A stretch of 64,000 nt of DNA from Aurelia coerulea (taxonomy: Eukaryota > Cnidaria > Scyphozoa > Semaeostomeae > Ulmaridae). This document shows positions 41,701 through 55,600 of the stretch, piece after piece. The notes beneath the pieces were generated by a model. It searched no databases. It was given only the letters and a program-made list of their open reading frames with translations, and was not told the DNA's origin. The position numbers and the translations under genes were made by a program. Where the stretch lies: the NCBI GenBank assembly GCA_039566865.1, contig CM076955.1:20753501-20817500 (forward strand), in the 5' to 3' direction. Within the stretch, counting starts at the first letter, position 1; every line of letters begins with the position of its first letter.

Positions 41701-44700
41701 TATTTTAATTTAGATCGATTTATAATCATCAATTCATAAGATTTCAACCTTAGACTGTATTTTGACATCCTTTTCTCTCGACAGTTTACTATCATTTAAA
41801 CCTCATTAACCTGATGGGGTTTCAAATGTTTCAAAATTATACCTCATTTTGCCTGAATCGAATGAAACCAAGTTTCAATTTCAATCCATTCATACTCAAT
41901 TCATAAGATTTCAACCATTGACTGTGTTTTGACTTCCTTTTCTCTGGACAAGTTTCAATCATTTGAACCTCATTAACCTGATGAGGTTTCAGATGTTTCA
42001 AAATTATACCTCATTTTGACGGAATTGAATCAATCCAAGTTTCATTTTCGATCAATTTATAATCCATTCATAAGATTTCAACCATAGACTGTGCTTTGAC
42101 TTCCTTTTCTCTCGACAGTTTACTATCATTTGAACCTCATTAACCTGATGAGGTTTCAAATTTTTCAAAATTATACCTCATTTTGACAGAAATGAATCAA
42201 ACCAAGTTTCATTTTCGATCGATTTATAATCAATTCATAAGATTTCAACCATAGACTGTGTTTTGACTTCCTTTTCTCTCGACAAGTTTCAATCATTTGA
42301 ACCTCATTAACCTGATGAGGTTTCAAATTTTTCAAAAATAATACCTCATTTTGCCTGAATCGAATGAAACCAAGTTTATATTTCAATCCATTCATCCTCA
42401 ATTCATAAGATTTCAACCATAGACTGTGTTTTGACTTCCTTTTCTCTGGACAAGTTTCAATCATTTGAACCTCATTAACCTGATGAGGTTTCAAATGTTT
42501 CAAAATTATACCTCATTTTGCCTGAATTGAATGAAACCAAGTTTCAAGTTCAATCCATGCATACTCAATTCATAAGATTTCAAGCATAGACTGTGTTTTG
42601 ACATCCTTTTCTCTAGACAAGTTTCAATCATTTGAACCTCATTAACCTGATGAGGTTTCAAATGTTTCAAAGTTATACCTCATTTTGCCTCAATTGAATG
42701 AAACCAAGTTTCAATTCAATCCATTCATACTCAATTCATAAGATTTCAACCATAGACTGTGTTTTGACATCCTTTTCTCTGGACAAGTTTCAATCATTTG
42801 AACCTCATTAACTTGATGAGGTTTCAAATGTTTCAAAATTATACCTCATTTTGCCTGAATTGAATGAAACCAAGTTTCAATTTCGATCAATTTATATCAA
42901 TTCATAAGATTTCAGCCATAGACTGTGTTTTGACATCCTTTTCTCTCGACAGTTTACTATCATTTGAACCTCATTAACCTGATGAGGTTTCAGATGTTTC
43001 AAAATTATACCTCATTTTGACGGAATTGAATCAATCCAAGTTTCATTTTCGATCGATTTATAATCAATTCATAACATTTCAACCATAGACTGTGCTTTGA
43101 CTTCCTTTTCTCTCGACAGTTTACTATCATTTGAACCTCAATAACCTGATGAGGTTTCAAATGTTTCAAAATTATACTTCATTTTGACAGAATTGAATCA
43201 ATCCAAGTTTCATTTTCGATCGATTTATAATCAATTCATAAGATTTCAACCATAGACTGTGTTTTGACATCCTTTTCTCTGGACAAGTTTCAATCATTTG
43301 AACCTCATTAACCTGATGAGGTTTCAAATGTTTCAAAATTATACCTCATTTTGCCTGAATGGAATTAAACCAAGTTTCAATTTCGATTGATTTATAATCA
43401 ATTCATAAGATTTCAACCATAGGACTGTGTTTTGACATCCTTTTCTCTCGACAGATTATTATCATTTGAACCTCATTAACCTGATTAGGTTTCAATGTTT
43501 GAAAATTGTACCTCATTTTGCCTGAATTGAATGAATCCATGTTTCAATTTCAATCCATTCGTACTCAATTGATAAGATTTCAACCTAGACTGTGTTTTGA
43601 CTTCCTTTTCTCTGGACAAGTTTCAATCATTTGAGCCTCATTAACCTGATGAGGTTTCAAATGTTTGAAAATTATACCTCATTTTACCTGAAACGAATGG
43701 AACCAAGTTTCATTTTCGATCGATTTATAATCAATTCATAAGATTTCAACCATAGACTGTGTTTTGACTTCCTTTTCTCTCGACAGTTTACTATCATTTG
43801 AACCTCATTAACCTGATGAGGTTTCAAATGTTTCAAAACTATACATTATTTTGACAGAATTGAATCAATCCAAGTTTCATTTTCGATCGATTTATAATCA
43901 ATTCATAAGATTTCAACCATAGACTGTGTTTTGACTTCCTTTTCTCTCGACAGTTTACTATCATTTGAACCTCATTAACCTGATGAGGTTTCAAATGTTT
44001 CAAAATTATACCTCATTTTGCCTGAATTGAATGAAACCATGTTTCAAATTCAATCCATTCGTGCTCAATTTATAAGATTTCAACCATACACTGTGTTTTG
44101 ACTTCCTCTTCTCTCGACAAGTTTCAATCATTTGAACCTCATTAACCTGATGAGGTTTCAAATGTTTCAAAATTATACCTCATTTTGCCTGAATCGAATG
44201 AAACCAAGTTTCAATTTCAATCCATTCATACTCAATTCATAAGATTTCAACCATAGACTGTGTTTTGACTTCCTTTTCTCTGGACAAGTTTCAATCATTT
44301 GAACCTCATTAACCTGATGAGGTTTCAAATGTTTCAAAATTATACCTCATTTTGACACAATTGAATCAATCTAAGTTTTATTTTCGATCGATTTATAATC
44401 AATTCATAAAATTTCAACCATAGACTGTGTTTTGACTTCCTTTTCTTTGGACAAGTTTCAATCATTTGAACCTCATTAACCTGATGAGGTTTCAAATGTT
44501 TCAAAATTATACCTCATTTTGCCTGAATCGAATGAAACCAAGTTTCAATTTCAATCCATTCATACTCAATTCATAAGATTTCAACCATAGACTGTGTTTT
44601 AACTTCCTTTTCTCTTGAGAAGTTTCAATCACTTGAACCTCATTCACCTGATGAGGTTTCAAATCTTTCAAAATTATACCTCATTTTGACAGAATTGAAT

Positions 44701-47700
44701 CAATCCAAGTTTAATTTTCGATCGATTTTTAATCAATTCATAAGATTTCAACCATAGACTGTGTTTTGACTTCCTTTTCTCTGGACAATTTTCAATCATT
44801 TGAACCTCATTAACCTGATGAGGTTTCAAATGTTTCAAAATTTTACCTCATTTTGATGGGAATTGAATCAATCCAAGTTTCATTTTCGATCGATTTATAA
44901 TCAATTCATAAGATTTCAACCATAGACTGTGTTTTGACTTCCTTTTCTCTGGACAAGTTTCAATCATTTGAACCTCATTAACCTGATGAGGTTTCAAATG
45001 TTTCAAAATTATACCTCATTTTGCCTGAATTGAATGAAACCAAGTTTCAAGTTCAATCCATGCATACTCAATTCATAAGATTTCAAGCATAGACTGTGTT
45101 TTGACTTCCTTTTCTCTGGACAAGTTTCAATCATTTGAACCTCATTAACCTGATGAGGTTTCAAATGTTTCAAAATTATACCTCATTTTGACACAATTGA
45201 ATCAATCTAAGTTTTATTTTCGATCGATTTATAATCAATTCATAAAATTTCAACCATAGACTGTGTTTTGACTTCCTTTTCTTTGGACAAGTTTCAATCA
45301 TTTGAACCTCATTAACCTGATGAGGTTTCAAATGTTTCAAAATTATACCTCATTTTGCCTGAATCGAATGAAACCAAGTTTCAATTTCAATCCATTCATA
45401 CTCAATTCATAAGATTTCAACCATAGACTGTGTTTTAACTTCCTTTTCTCTTGAGAAGTTTCAATCACTTGAACCTCATTCACCTGATGAGGTTTCAAAT
45501 CTTTCAAAATTATACCTCATTTTGACAGAATTGAATCAATCCAAGTTTAATTTTCGATCGATTTTTAATCAATTCATAAGATTTCAACCATAGACTGTGT
45601 TTTGACTTCCTTTTCTCTGGACAATTTTCAATCATTTGAACCTCATTAACCTGATGAGGTTTCAAATGTTTCAAAATTTTACCTCATTTTGATGGGAATT
45701 GAATCAATCCAAGTTTCATTTTCGATCGATTTATAATCAATTCATAAGATTTCAACCATAGACTGTGTTTTGACTTCCTTTTCTCTGGACAAGTTTCAAT
45801 CATTTGAACCTCATTAACCTGATGAGGTTTCAAATGTTTCAAAATTATACCTCATTTTGCCTGAATTGAATGAAACCAAGTTTCAAGTTCAATCCATGCA
45901 TACTCAATTCATAAGATTTCAAGCATAGACTGTGTTTTGACATCCTTTTCTCTAGACAAGTTTCAATCATTTGAACCTCATTAACCTGATGAGGTTTCAA
46001 ATGTTTCAAAATTATACCTCATTTTGACAGAATTGAATCAATCCAAGTTTAATTTTCGATCGATTTATAATCAATTCATAAGATTTCAACCATAGACTGT
46101 GTTTTGACTTCCTTTTCTCTGGACAAGTTTCAATCATTTGAACCTCATTAACCTGATGAGGTTTCAAATGTTTCAAAGTTATACCTCATTTTGCCTCAAT
46201 TGAATGAAACCAAGTTTCAATTTCAATCCATTCATACTCAATTCATAAGATTTCAACCATAGACTGTGTTTTGACATCCTTTTCTCTGGGCAAGTTTCAA
46301 TCATTTGAACCTCATTAACTTGATGAGGTTTCAAATGTTTCAAAATTATACCTCATTTTGCCCTAATTGAATGAAACCAAGTTTCAATTTCGATCAATTT
46401 ATATCAATTCATAAGATTTCAGCCATATACTATTTTTTGACATCCTTTTCTCTCGACAGTTTACTATCATTTGAACCTCATTAACCTGATGAGGTTTCAG
46501 ATGTTTCAAAATTATACCTCATTTTGACGGAATTGAATCAATCCAAGTTTCATTTTCGATCGATTTATAATCAATTCATAACATTTCAACCATAGACTGT
46601 GCTTTGACTTCCTTTTCTCTCGACAGTTTACTATCATTTGAACCTCAATAACCTGATGAGGTTTCAAATGTTTCAAAATTGTACTTCATTTTGACAGAAT
46701 TGAATCAATCCAAGTTTCAATTTTCGATCGATTTATAATCAATTCATAAGATTTCAACCATAGACTGTGTTTTGACATCCTTTTCTCTGGACAAGTTTCA
46801 ATCATTTGAACCTCATTAACCTGATGAGGTCTCAAATGTTTCAAAATTATACCTCATTTTGCCTGAATGGAATTAAACCAAGTTTCAATTTCGATTGATT
46901 TATAATCAATTCATAAGATTTCAACCATAGGACTGTGTTTTGACATCCTTTTCTCTCGACAGTTTACTATCATTTGAACCTCATTAACCTGATTAGGTTT
47001 CAAATGTTTGAAAATTGTACCTCATTTTGCCTGAATTGAATGAATCCATGTTTCCATTTCAATCCATTCGTACTCAATTGATAAGATTTCAACCTAGACT
47101 GTGTTTTGACTTCCTTTTCTCTGGACAAGTTTCAATCATTTGAACCTCATTAACCTGATGAGGTTTCAAATGTTTGAAAATTATACCTCATTTTACCTGA
47201 AACGAATGGAAGCAAGTTTCATTTTCGATCGATTTATAATCAATTCATAAGATTTCAACCATAGACTGTGTTTTGACTTCCTTTTCTCTCGACAGTTTAC
47301 TATCATTTGAACCTCATTAACCTGATGAGGTTTCAAATGTTTCAAAACTATACATTATTTTGACAGAATTGAATCAATCCAAGTTTCATTTTCGATCGAT
47401 TTATAATCAATTCATAAGATTTCAACCATAGACTGTGTTTTGACTTCCTTTTCTCTCGACAGTTTACTATCATTTGAACCTCATTAACCTGATGAGGTTT
47501 CAAATGTTTCAAAATTCTACCTCATTTTGCCTGAATTGAATGAAACCATGTTTCAAATTCAATCCATTCGTGCTCAATTTATAAGATTTCAACCATACAC
47601 TGTGTTTTGACTTCCTCTTCTCTCGACAAGTTTCAATCATTTGAACCTCATTAACCTGATGAGGTTTCAAATGTTTCAAAATTATACCTCATTTTGCCTG

Positions 47701-49610
47701 AATCGAATGAAACCAAGTTTCAATTTCAATCCATTCATACTCAATTCATAAGATTTCAACCATAGACTGTGTTTTGACTTCCTTTTCTCTGGACAAGTTT
47801 CAATCATTTGAACCTCATTAACCTGATGAGGTTTCAAATGTTTCAAAATTATACCTCATTTTGACACAATTGAATCAATCTAAGTTTTATTTTCGATCGA
47901 TTTATAATCAATTCATAAGATTTCAACCATAGACTGTGTTTTGACTTCCTTTTCTCTGGACAAGTTTCAATCATTTGAACCTCATTAACCTGATGAGGTT
48001 TCAAATGTTTCAAAATTATACCTCATTTTGCCTGAATGGAATGAAACCAAGTTTCAATTTCAATCCATTCATACTCAATTCATAAGATTTCAACCATAGA
48101 CTGTGTTTTAACTTCCTTTTCTCTTGACAAGTTTCAATCTCTTGAACCTCATTAACCTGATGAGGTTTCAAATGTTTCAAAATTATACCTCATTTTGCCT
48201 GAATGGAATGAAACCAAGTTTCAATTTCAATCCATTCATACTCAATTCATAAGATTTCAACCATTGACTGTGTTTTGACTTCCTTTTCTCTGGACAAGTT
48301 TAAATCATTTGAACCTCATTAACCTGATGAGGTTTCAGATGTTTCAAAATTATACCTCATTTTGACGGAATTGAATCAATCCAAGTTTCATTTTCGATCA
48401 ATTTATAATCCTTTCATTAGATTTCAACCATAGACTGTGCTTTGACTTCCTTTTCTCTCGATAGTTTACTATCATTTGAACCTCATTAACCTGATGAGGT
48501 TTCAAATGTTTCAAAATTATACCTCATTTTGACAGAATTGAATCAATCCAAGTTTTATATTCGATCGATTTATAATCAATTCATAAGATTTCAACCATAG
48601 ACTGTGTTTTGACTTCCTTTTCTCTGGACAAGTTTCAATCATTTGAGCCTCATTAACCTGATGAGGTTTCAAATGTTTCAAAATTATACCTCATTGTGCC
48701 TGAATCGAATGAAACCAAGTTGAACAAGGACAGAATTGAATCAATCCAAGTTTCATTTTCGATCGATTTATAATCAATTCATAAGATTTCAACCATAAAC
48801 TGTGTTTTGACATCCTTTTCTCTGGACAAGTTTCAATCATTTGAACCTCATTATCCTGATGAGGTTTCAAATGTTTCAAAATTATACCTCATTTTGACAG
48901 AATTGAATCAATCCAAGTTTTATATTCGATCGATTTATAATCAATTCATAAGATTTCAACCATAGACTGTGTTTTGACTTCCTTTTCTCTGGACAAGTTT
49001 CAATCATTTGAGCCTCATTAACCTGATGAGGTTTCAAATGTTTCAAAATTATACCTCATTGTGCCTGAATCGAATCAAACCAAGTTGAACAAGGACAGAA
49101 TTGAATCAATCCAAGTTTCATTTTCGATCGATTTATAATCAATTCATAAGATTTCAACCATAAACTGTGTTTTGACATCCTTTTCTCTGGACAAGTTTCA
49201 ATCATTTGAACCTCATTAACCTGATGAGGTTTCAAATGTTTCACAACTATACCTCATTTTGCCTGAATTGAATGAAACCAAGTTTCAATTTCGATCGATT
49301 TATAATCAATTCATAAGATTTCAACCATAGACTGTGTTTTGACTTCCTTTTCTCTGGACAAGTTTCAATCATTTGAACCTCATTAACCTGATGAGGTTTC
49401 AAATGTTTCAAAATTATACCTAATGTTTCTTGAATTGAATGAAATCAAGTTTCAATTCCAATCCATTCATACTCAATTCATAAGATTTCAACCATAGACT
49501 GTGTTTTGACTTCCTTTTCTCTGGACAAGTTTCAATCATTTGAACCTCATTAACCTGATGAGGTTTCAAATGTTTCAAAATTATACCTCATTTTGCCTGA
49601 ATCGAATGAA
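38785..49610. repeat. 10.04-kb satellite block, tandem copy 2 (with 836-bp extra)
   Basis: This is the second copy of the block at 28740-38784. The offset is 10,044 bp up to about 45.1 kb and 10,880 bp beyond it (37811 matches 48691), because of an internal 836-bp duplication. It ends where copy 1 ends, near 49.6 kb. Confidence 0.8.
44270..45940. repeat. 836-bp (5-monomer) tandem duplication inside copy 2
   Basis: The marker GACACAATTGAATC at 44354 recurs at 45190, and the downstream AATCACTTGAACCTCATTCACC and TTTTGATGGGAATTG markers follow in the same order both times. Copy 1 has this segment only once. Confidence 0.85.
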
Positions 49611-52600
49611 ACCAAGTTTCAATTTCAATCCATTCATACTCAATTCATAAGATTTCAACCATAGACTGTGTTTTAACTTCCTTTTCTCTTGAGAAGTTTC
49701 AATCACTTGAACCTCATTCACCTGATGAGGTTTCAAATGTTTCAAAATTTTACCTTATTTTGACGGGAATTGAATCAATCCAAGTTTCATTTTCGATCGA
49801 TTTATAATCAATTCATAAGATTTCAACCATAGACTGTGTTTTGACTTCCTTTTCTCTGGACAAGTTTCAATCATTTGAACCTCATTAACCTGATGAGGTT
49901 TCAAATGTTTCAAAATTATACCTTATTTTGCCTGAATCGAATGAAACCAAGTTGAACAAGGACAGAATTGAATCAATCCAAGTTTAATTTTCGATCGATT
50001 TATAATCAATTCATAAGATTTCAACCATAAACTGTGTTTTGACATACTTTTCTCTGGACAAGTTTCAATCATTTGAACCTCATTATCCTGATGAGGTTTC
50101 AAATGTTTCAAAATTATACCTCATTTTGACAGAATTGAATCAATCCAAGTTTTATATTCGATCGATTTATAATCAATTCATAAGATTTCAACCATAGACT
50201 GTGTTTTGACTTCCTTTTCTCTGGACAAGTTTCAATCATTTGAACCTCATTAACCTGATGAGGTTTCAAATGTTTCAAAATTATACCTCATTTTGCCTTA
50301 ATCGAATGAAACCAAGTTTCATTTTCGATCGATTTATAATCAGTTCATAAAATTTCAACCATAGACTGTGTTTTGACTTCCTTTTCTCTGGACAAGTTTC
50401 AATCATTTGAACCTCATTAACCTGATGAGGTTTCAAATGTTTCAAAATTATACCTCATTTTGCCTGAATGGAATGAAACCAAGTTTCAATTTCAATCCAT
50501 TCATACTCAATTCATAAGATTTCAACCATAGACTGTGTTTTAACTTCCTTTTCTCTTGACAAGTTTCAATCTCTTGAACCTCATTAACCTGATGAGGTTT
50601 CAAATGTTTCAAAATTATACCTCATTTTGCCTGAATGGAATGAAACCAAGTTTCAATTTCAATCCATTCATACTCAATTCATAAGATTTCAACCATTGAC
50701 TGTGTTTTGACTTCCTTTTCTCTGGACAAGTTTAAATCATTTGAACCTCATTAACCTGATGAGGTTTCAAATGTTTCAAAATTATACCTCATTTTGACGG
50801 AATTGAATCAATCCAAGTTTCATTTTCGATCAATTTATAATCCATTCATTAGATTTCAACCATAGACTGTGCTTTGACTTCCTTTTCTCTCGATAGTTTA
50901 CTATCATTTGAACCTCATTAACCTGATGAGGTTTCAAATGTTTCAAAATTATACCTCATTTTGACAGAATTGAATCAATCCAAGTTTTATATTCGATCGA
51001 TTTATAATCAATTCATAAGATTTCAACCATAGACTGTGTTTTGACTTCCTTTTCTCTGGACAAGTTTCAATCATTTGAGCCTCATTAACCTGATGAGGTT
51101 TCAAATGTTTCAAAATTATACCTCATTGTGCCTGAATCGAATGAAACCAAGTTGAACAAGGACAGAATTGAATCAATCCAAGTTTCATTTTCGATCGATT
51201 TATAATCAATTCATAAGATTTCAACCATAAACTGTGTTTTGACATCCTTTTCTCTGGACAAGTTTCAATCATTTGAACCTCATTATCCTGATGAGGTTTC
51301 AAATGTTTCAAAATTATACCTCATTTTGACAGAATTGAATCAATCCAAGTTTTATATTCGATCGATTTATAATCAATTCATAAGATTTCAACCATAGACT
51401 GTGTTTTGACTTCCTTTTCTCTGGACAAGTTTCAATCATTTGAGCCTCATTAACCTGATGAGGTTTCAAATGTTTCAAAATTATACCTCATTGTGCCTGA
51501 ATCGAATCAAACCAAGTTGAACAAGGACAGAATTGAATCAATCCAAGTTTCATTTTCGATCGATTTATAATCAATTCATAAGATTTCAACCATAAACTGT
51601 GTTTTGACATCCTTTTCTCTGGACAAGTTTCAATCATTTGAACCTCATTAACCTGATGAGGTTTCAAATGTTTCACAACTATACCTCATTTTGCCTGAAT
51701 TGAATGAAACCAAGTTTCAATTTCGATCGATTTATAATCAATTCATAAGATTTCAACCATAGACTGTGTTTTGACTTCCTTTTCTCTGGACAAGTTTCAA
51801 TCATTTGAACCTCATTAACCTGATGAGGTTTTAAATGTTTCAAAATTATACCTAATGTTTCTTGAATTGAATGAAATCAAGTTTCAATTCCAATCCATTC
51901 ATACTCAATTCATAAGATTTCAACCATAGACTGTGTTTTGACTTCCTTTTCTCTGGACAAGTTTCAATCATTTGAACCTCATTAACCTGATGAGGTTTCA
52001 AATGTTTCAAAATTATACCTCATTTTGCCTGAATCGAATGAAACCAAGTTTCAATTTCAATCCATTCATACTCAATTCATAAGATTTCAACCATAGACTG
52101 TGTTTTAACTTCCTTTTCTCTTGAGAAGTTTCAATCACTTGAACCTCATTCACCTGATGAGGTTTCAAATGTTTCAAAATTTTACCTTATTTTGACGGGA
52201 ATTGAATCAATCCAAGTTTCATTTTCGATCGATTTATAATCAATTCATAAGATTTCAACCATAGACTGTGTTTTGACTTCCTTTTCTCTGGACAAGTTTC
52301 AATCATTTGAACCTCATTAACCTGATGAGGTTTCAAATGTTTCAAAATTATACCTCATTTTGCCTGAATAGAATGAAACCAAGTTGAACAAGGACAGAAT
52401 TGAATCAATCCAAGTTTCATTTTCGATCGATTTATAATCAATTCATAAGATTTCAACCATAGACTGTGTTTTGACTTCCTTTTCTCTGGACAAGTTTCAA
52501 TCATTTGAACCTCATTATCCTGATGAGGTTTCAAATGTTTCAAAATTATACCTCATTTTGACAGAATTGAATCAATCCAAGTTTTATATTCGATCGATTT

Positions 52601-55600
52601 ATAATCAATTCATAAGATTTCAACCATAGACTGTGTTTTGACTTCCTTTTCTCTGGACAAGTTTCAATCATTTGAGCCTCATTAACCTGATGAGGTTTCA
52701 AATGTTTCAAAATTATACCTCATTTTGCCTGAATCGAATCAAACCAAGTTGAAACAAGGACAGAATTGAATCAATCCAAGTTTCATTTTCGATCGATTTA
52801 TAATCAATTCATAAGATTTCAACCATAAACTGTGTTTTGACATCCTTTTCTCTGGACAAGTTTCAATCATTTGAACCTCATTAACCTGATGAGGTTTCAA
52901 ATGTTTCACAACTATACCTCATTTTGCCTGAATTGAATGAAACCAAGTTTCATTTTCGATCGATTTATAATCAATTCATAAGATTTCAACCATAAACTGT
53001 GTTTTGACATCCTTTTCTCTGGACAAGTTTCAATCATTTGAACCTCATTATCCTGATGAGGTTTCAAATGTTTCAAAATTATACCTCATTTTGACAGAAT
53101 TGAATCAATCCAAGTTTTATATTCGATCGATTTATAATCAATTCATAAGATTTCAACCATAGACTGTGTTTTGACTTCCTTTTCTCTGGACAAGTTTCAA
53201 TCATTTGAGCCTCATTAACCTGATGAGGTTTCAAATGTTTCAAAATTATACCTCATTGTGCCTGAATCGAATCAAACCAAGTTGAACAAGGACAGAATTG
53301 AATCAATCCAAGTTTCATTTTCGATCGATTTATAATCAATTCATAAGATTTCAACCATAGACTGTGTTTTGACATCCTTTTCTCTGGACAAGTTTCAATC
53401 ATTTGAACCTCATTAACCTGATGAGGTTTCAAATGTTTCACAACTATACCTCATTTTGCCTGAATTGAATGAAACCAAGTTTCAATTTCGATCGATTTAT
53501 AATCAATTCATAAGATTTCAACCATAGACTGTGTTTTGACTTCCTTTGCTCTGGACAAGTTTCAATCATTTGAACCTCATTAACCTGATGAGGTTTCAAA
53601 TGTTTCAAAATTATACAAAATATTTCCCGAATTGAATGAAATCAATTTTCAATTTGAATCCATACATACTCAATTCATAAGATTTCAAGCATAGACTGTG
53701 TTTTGACTTCCTTTTCTCTGGACAAGTTTCAATCATTTGAACCTCATTAACCTGATGAGGTTTCAAATGTTTCAAAATTATACCTCATTTTGCCTGAATC
53801 GAATGAAACCAAGTTTCAATTTCAATCCATTCATACTCAATTCATAAGATTTCAACCATAGACTGTGTTTTAACTTCCTTTTCTCTTGAGAAGTTTCAAT
53901 CACTTGAACCTCATTCACCTGATGAGGTTTCAAATGTTTCAAAATTTTACCTTATTTTGACGGGAATTGAATCAATCCAAGTTTCATTTTCGATCGATTT
54001 ATAATCAATTCATAAGATTTCAACCATAGACTGTGTTTTGACTTCCTTTTCTCTGGACAAGTTTCAATCATTTGAACCTCATTAACCTGATGAGGTTTCA
54101 AATGTTTGAAAATTATACGTCATGTTGCCTGAATCGAATGAAACCAAGTTGAACAAGGACAGAATTGAATCAATCCAAGTTTCATTTTCGATCGATTTAT
54201 ACTCAATTCATAAAATTTCAAGCATAGACTGTGTTTTGACATCCTTTTCTCTGGAAAAGTTTCAATCATTTGAACCTCATTATCCTGATGAGGTTTCAAA
54301 TGTTTCAAAATTATACCTCATTTTGACAGAATTGAATCAATCCAAGTTTTATATTCGATCGATTTATAATCAATTCATAAGATTTCAACCATAGACTGTG
54401 TTTTGACTTCCTTTTCTCTGGACAAGTTTCAATCATTTGAGCCTCATTAACCTGATGAGGTTTCAAATGTTTCAAAATTATACCTCATTTTGCCTGAATC
54501 GAATCAAACCAAGTTGAAACAAGGACAGAATTGAATCAATCCAAGTTTCATTTTCGATCGATTTATAATCAATTCATAAGATTTCAACCATAAACTGTGT
54601 TTTGACATCCTTTTCTCTGGAAAAGTTTCAATCATTTGAACCTCATTAACCTGATGAGGTTTCAAATGTTTCACAACTATACCTCATTTTGCCTGAATTG
54701 AATGAAACCAAGTTTCAATTTCGATCGATTTATAATCAATTCATAAGATTTCAACCATAGACTGTGTTTTGACTTCCTTTTCTCTGGACAAGTTTCAATC
54801 ATTTGAACCTCATTAACCTGATGAGGTTTCAAATGTTTCAAAATTATACCTAATATTTCTTGAATTGAATGAAATCAAGTTTCAATTCCAATCCATTCAT
54901 ACTCAATTCATAAGATTTCAACCATAGACTGTGTTTTGACTTCCTTTTCTCTGGACAAGTTTCAATCATTTGAACCTCATTAACCTGATGAGGTTTCAAA
55001 TGTTTCAAAATTATACCTCATTTTGCCTGAATCGAATGAAACCAAGTTTCAATTTCAATCCATTCATACTCAATTCATAAGATTTCAACCATAGACTGTG
55101 TTTTAACTTCCTTTTCTCTTGAGAAGTTTCAATCACTTGAACCTCATTCACCTGATGAGGTTTCAAATGTTTCAAAATTTTACCTCATTTTGACGGGAAT
55201 TGAATCAATCCAAGTTTCATTTTCGATCGATTTATAATCAATTCATAAGATTTCAACCATAGACTGTGTTTTGACTTCCTTTTCTCTGGACAAGTTTCAA
55301 TCATTTGAACATCATTAACCTGATGAGGTTTCAAATGTTTCAAAATTATACCTCATTTTGCCTGAATCGAATGAAACCAAGATCCAATTTCAATCCATTC
55401 ATACTCAATTCATAAGATTTCAACCATAGACTGTGTTTTGACTTCCTTTTCTCTGGACAAGTTTCAATCATTTGAACCTCATTAACTTGATGAGGTTTCA
55501 AATGTTTCAAAATTATACCTCATTTTGCCTGAATGGAATGAAACCAAGTTTCAATTTCAATCCATTCATACTCAATTCATAAGATTTCAACCATAGACTC

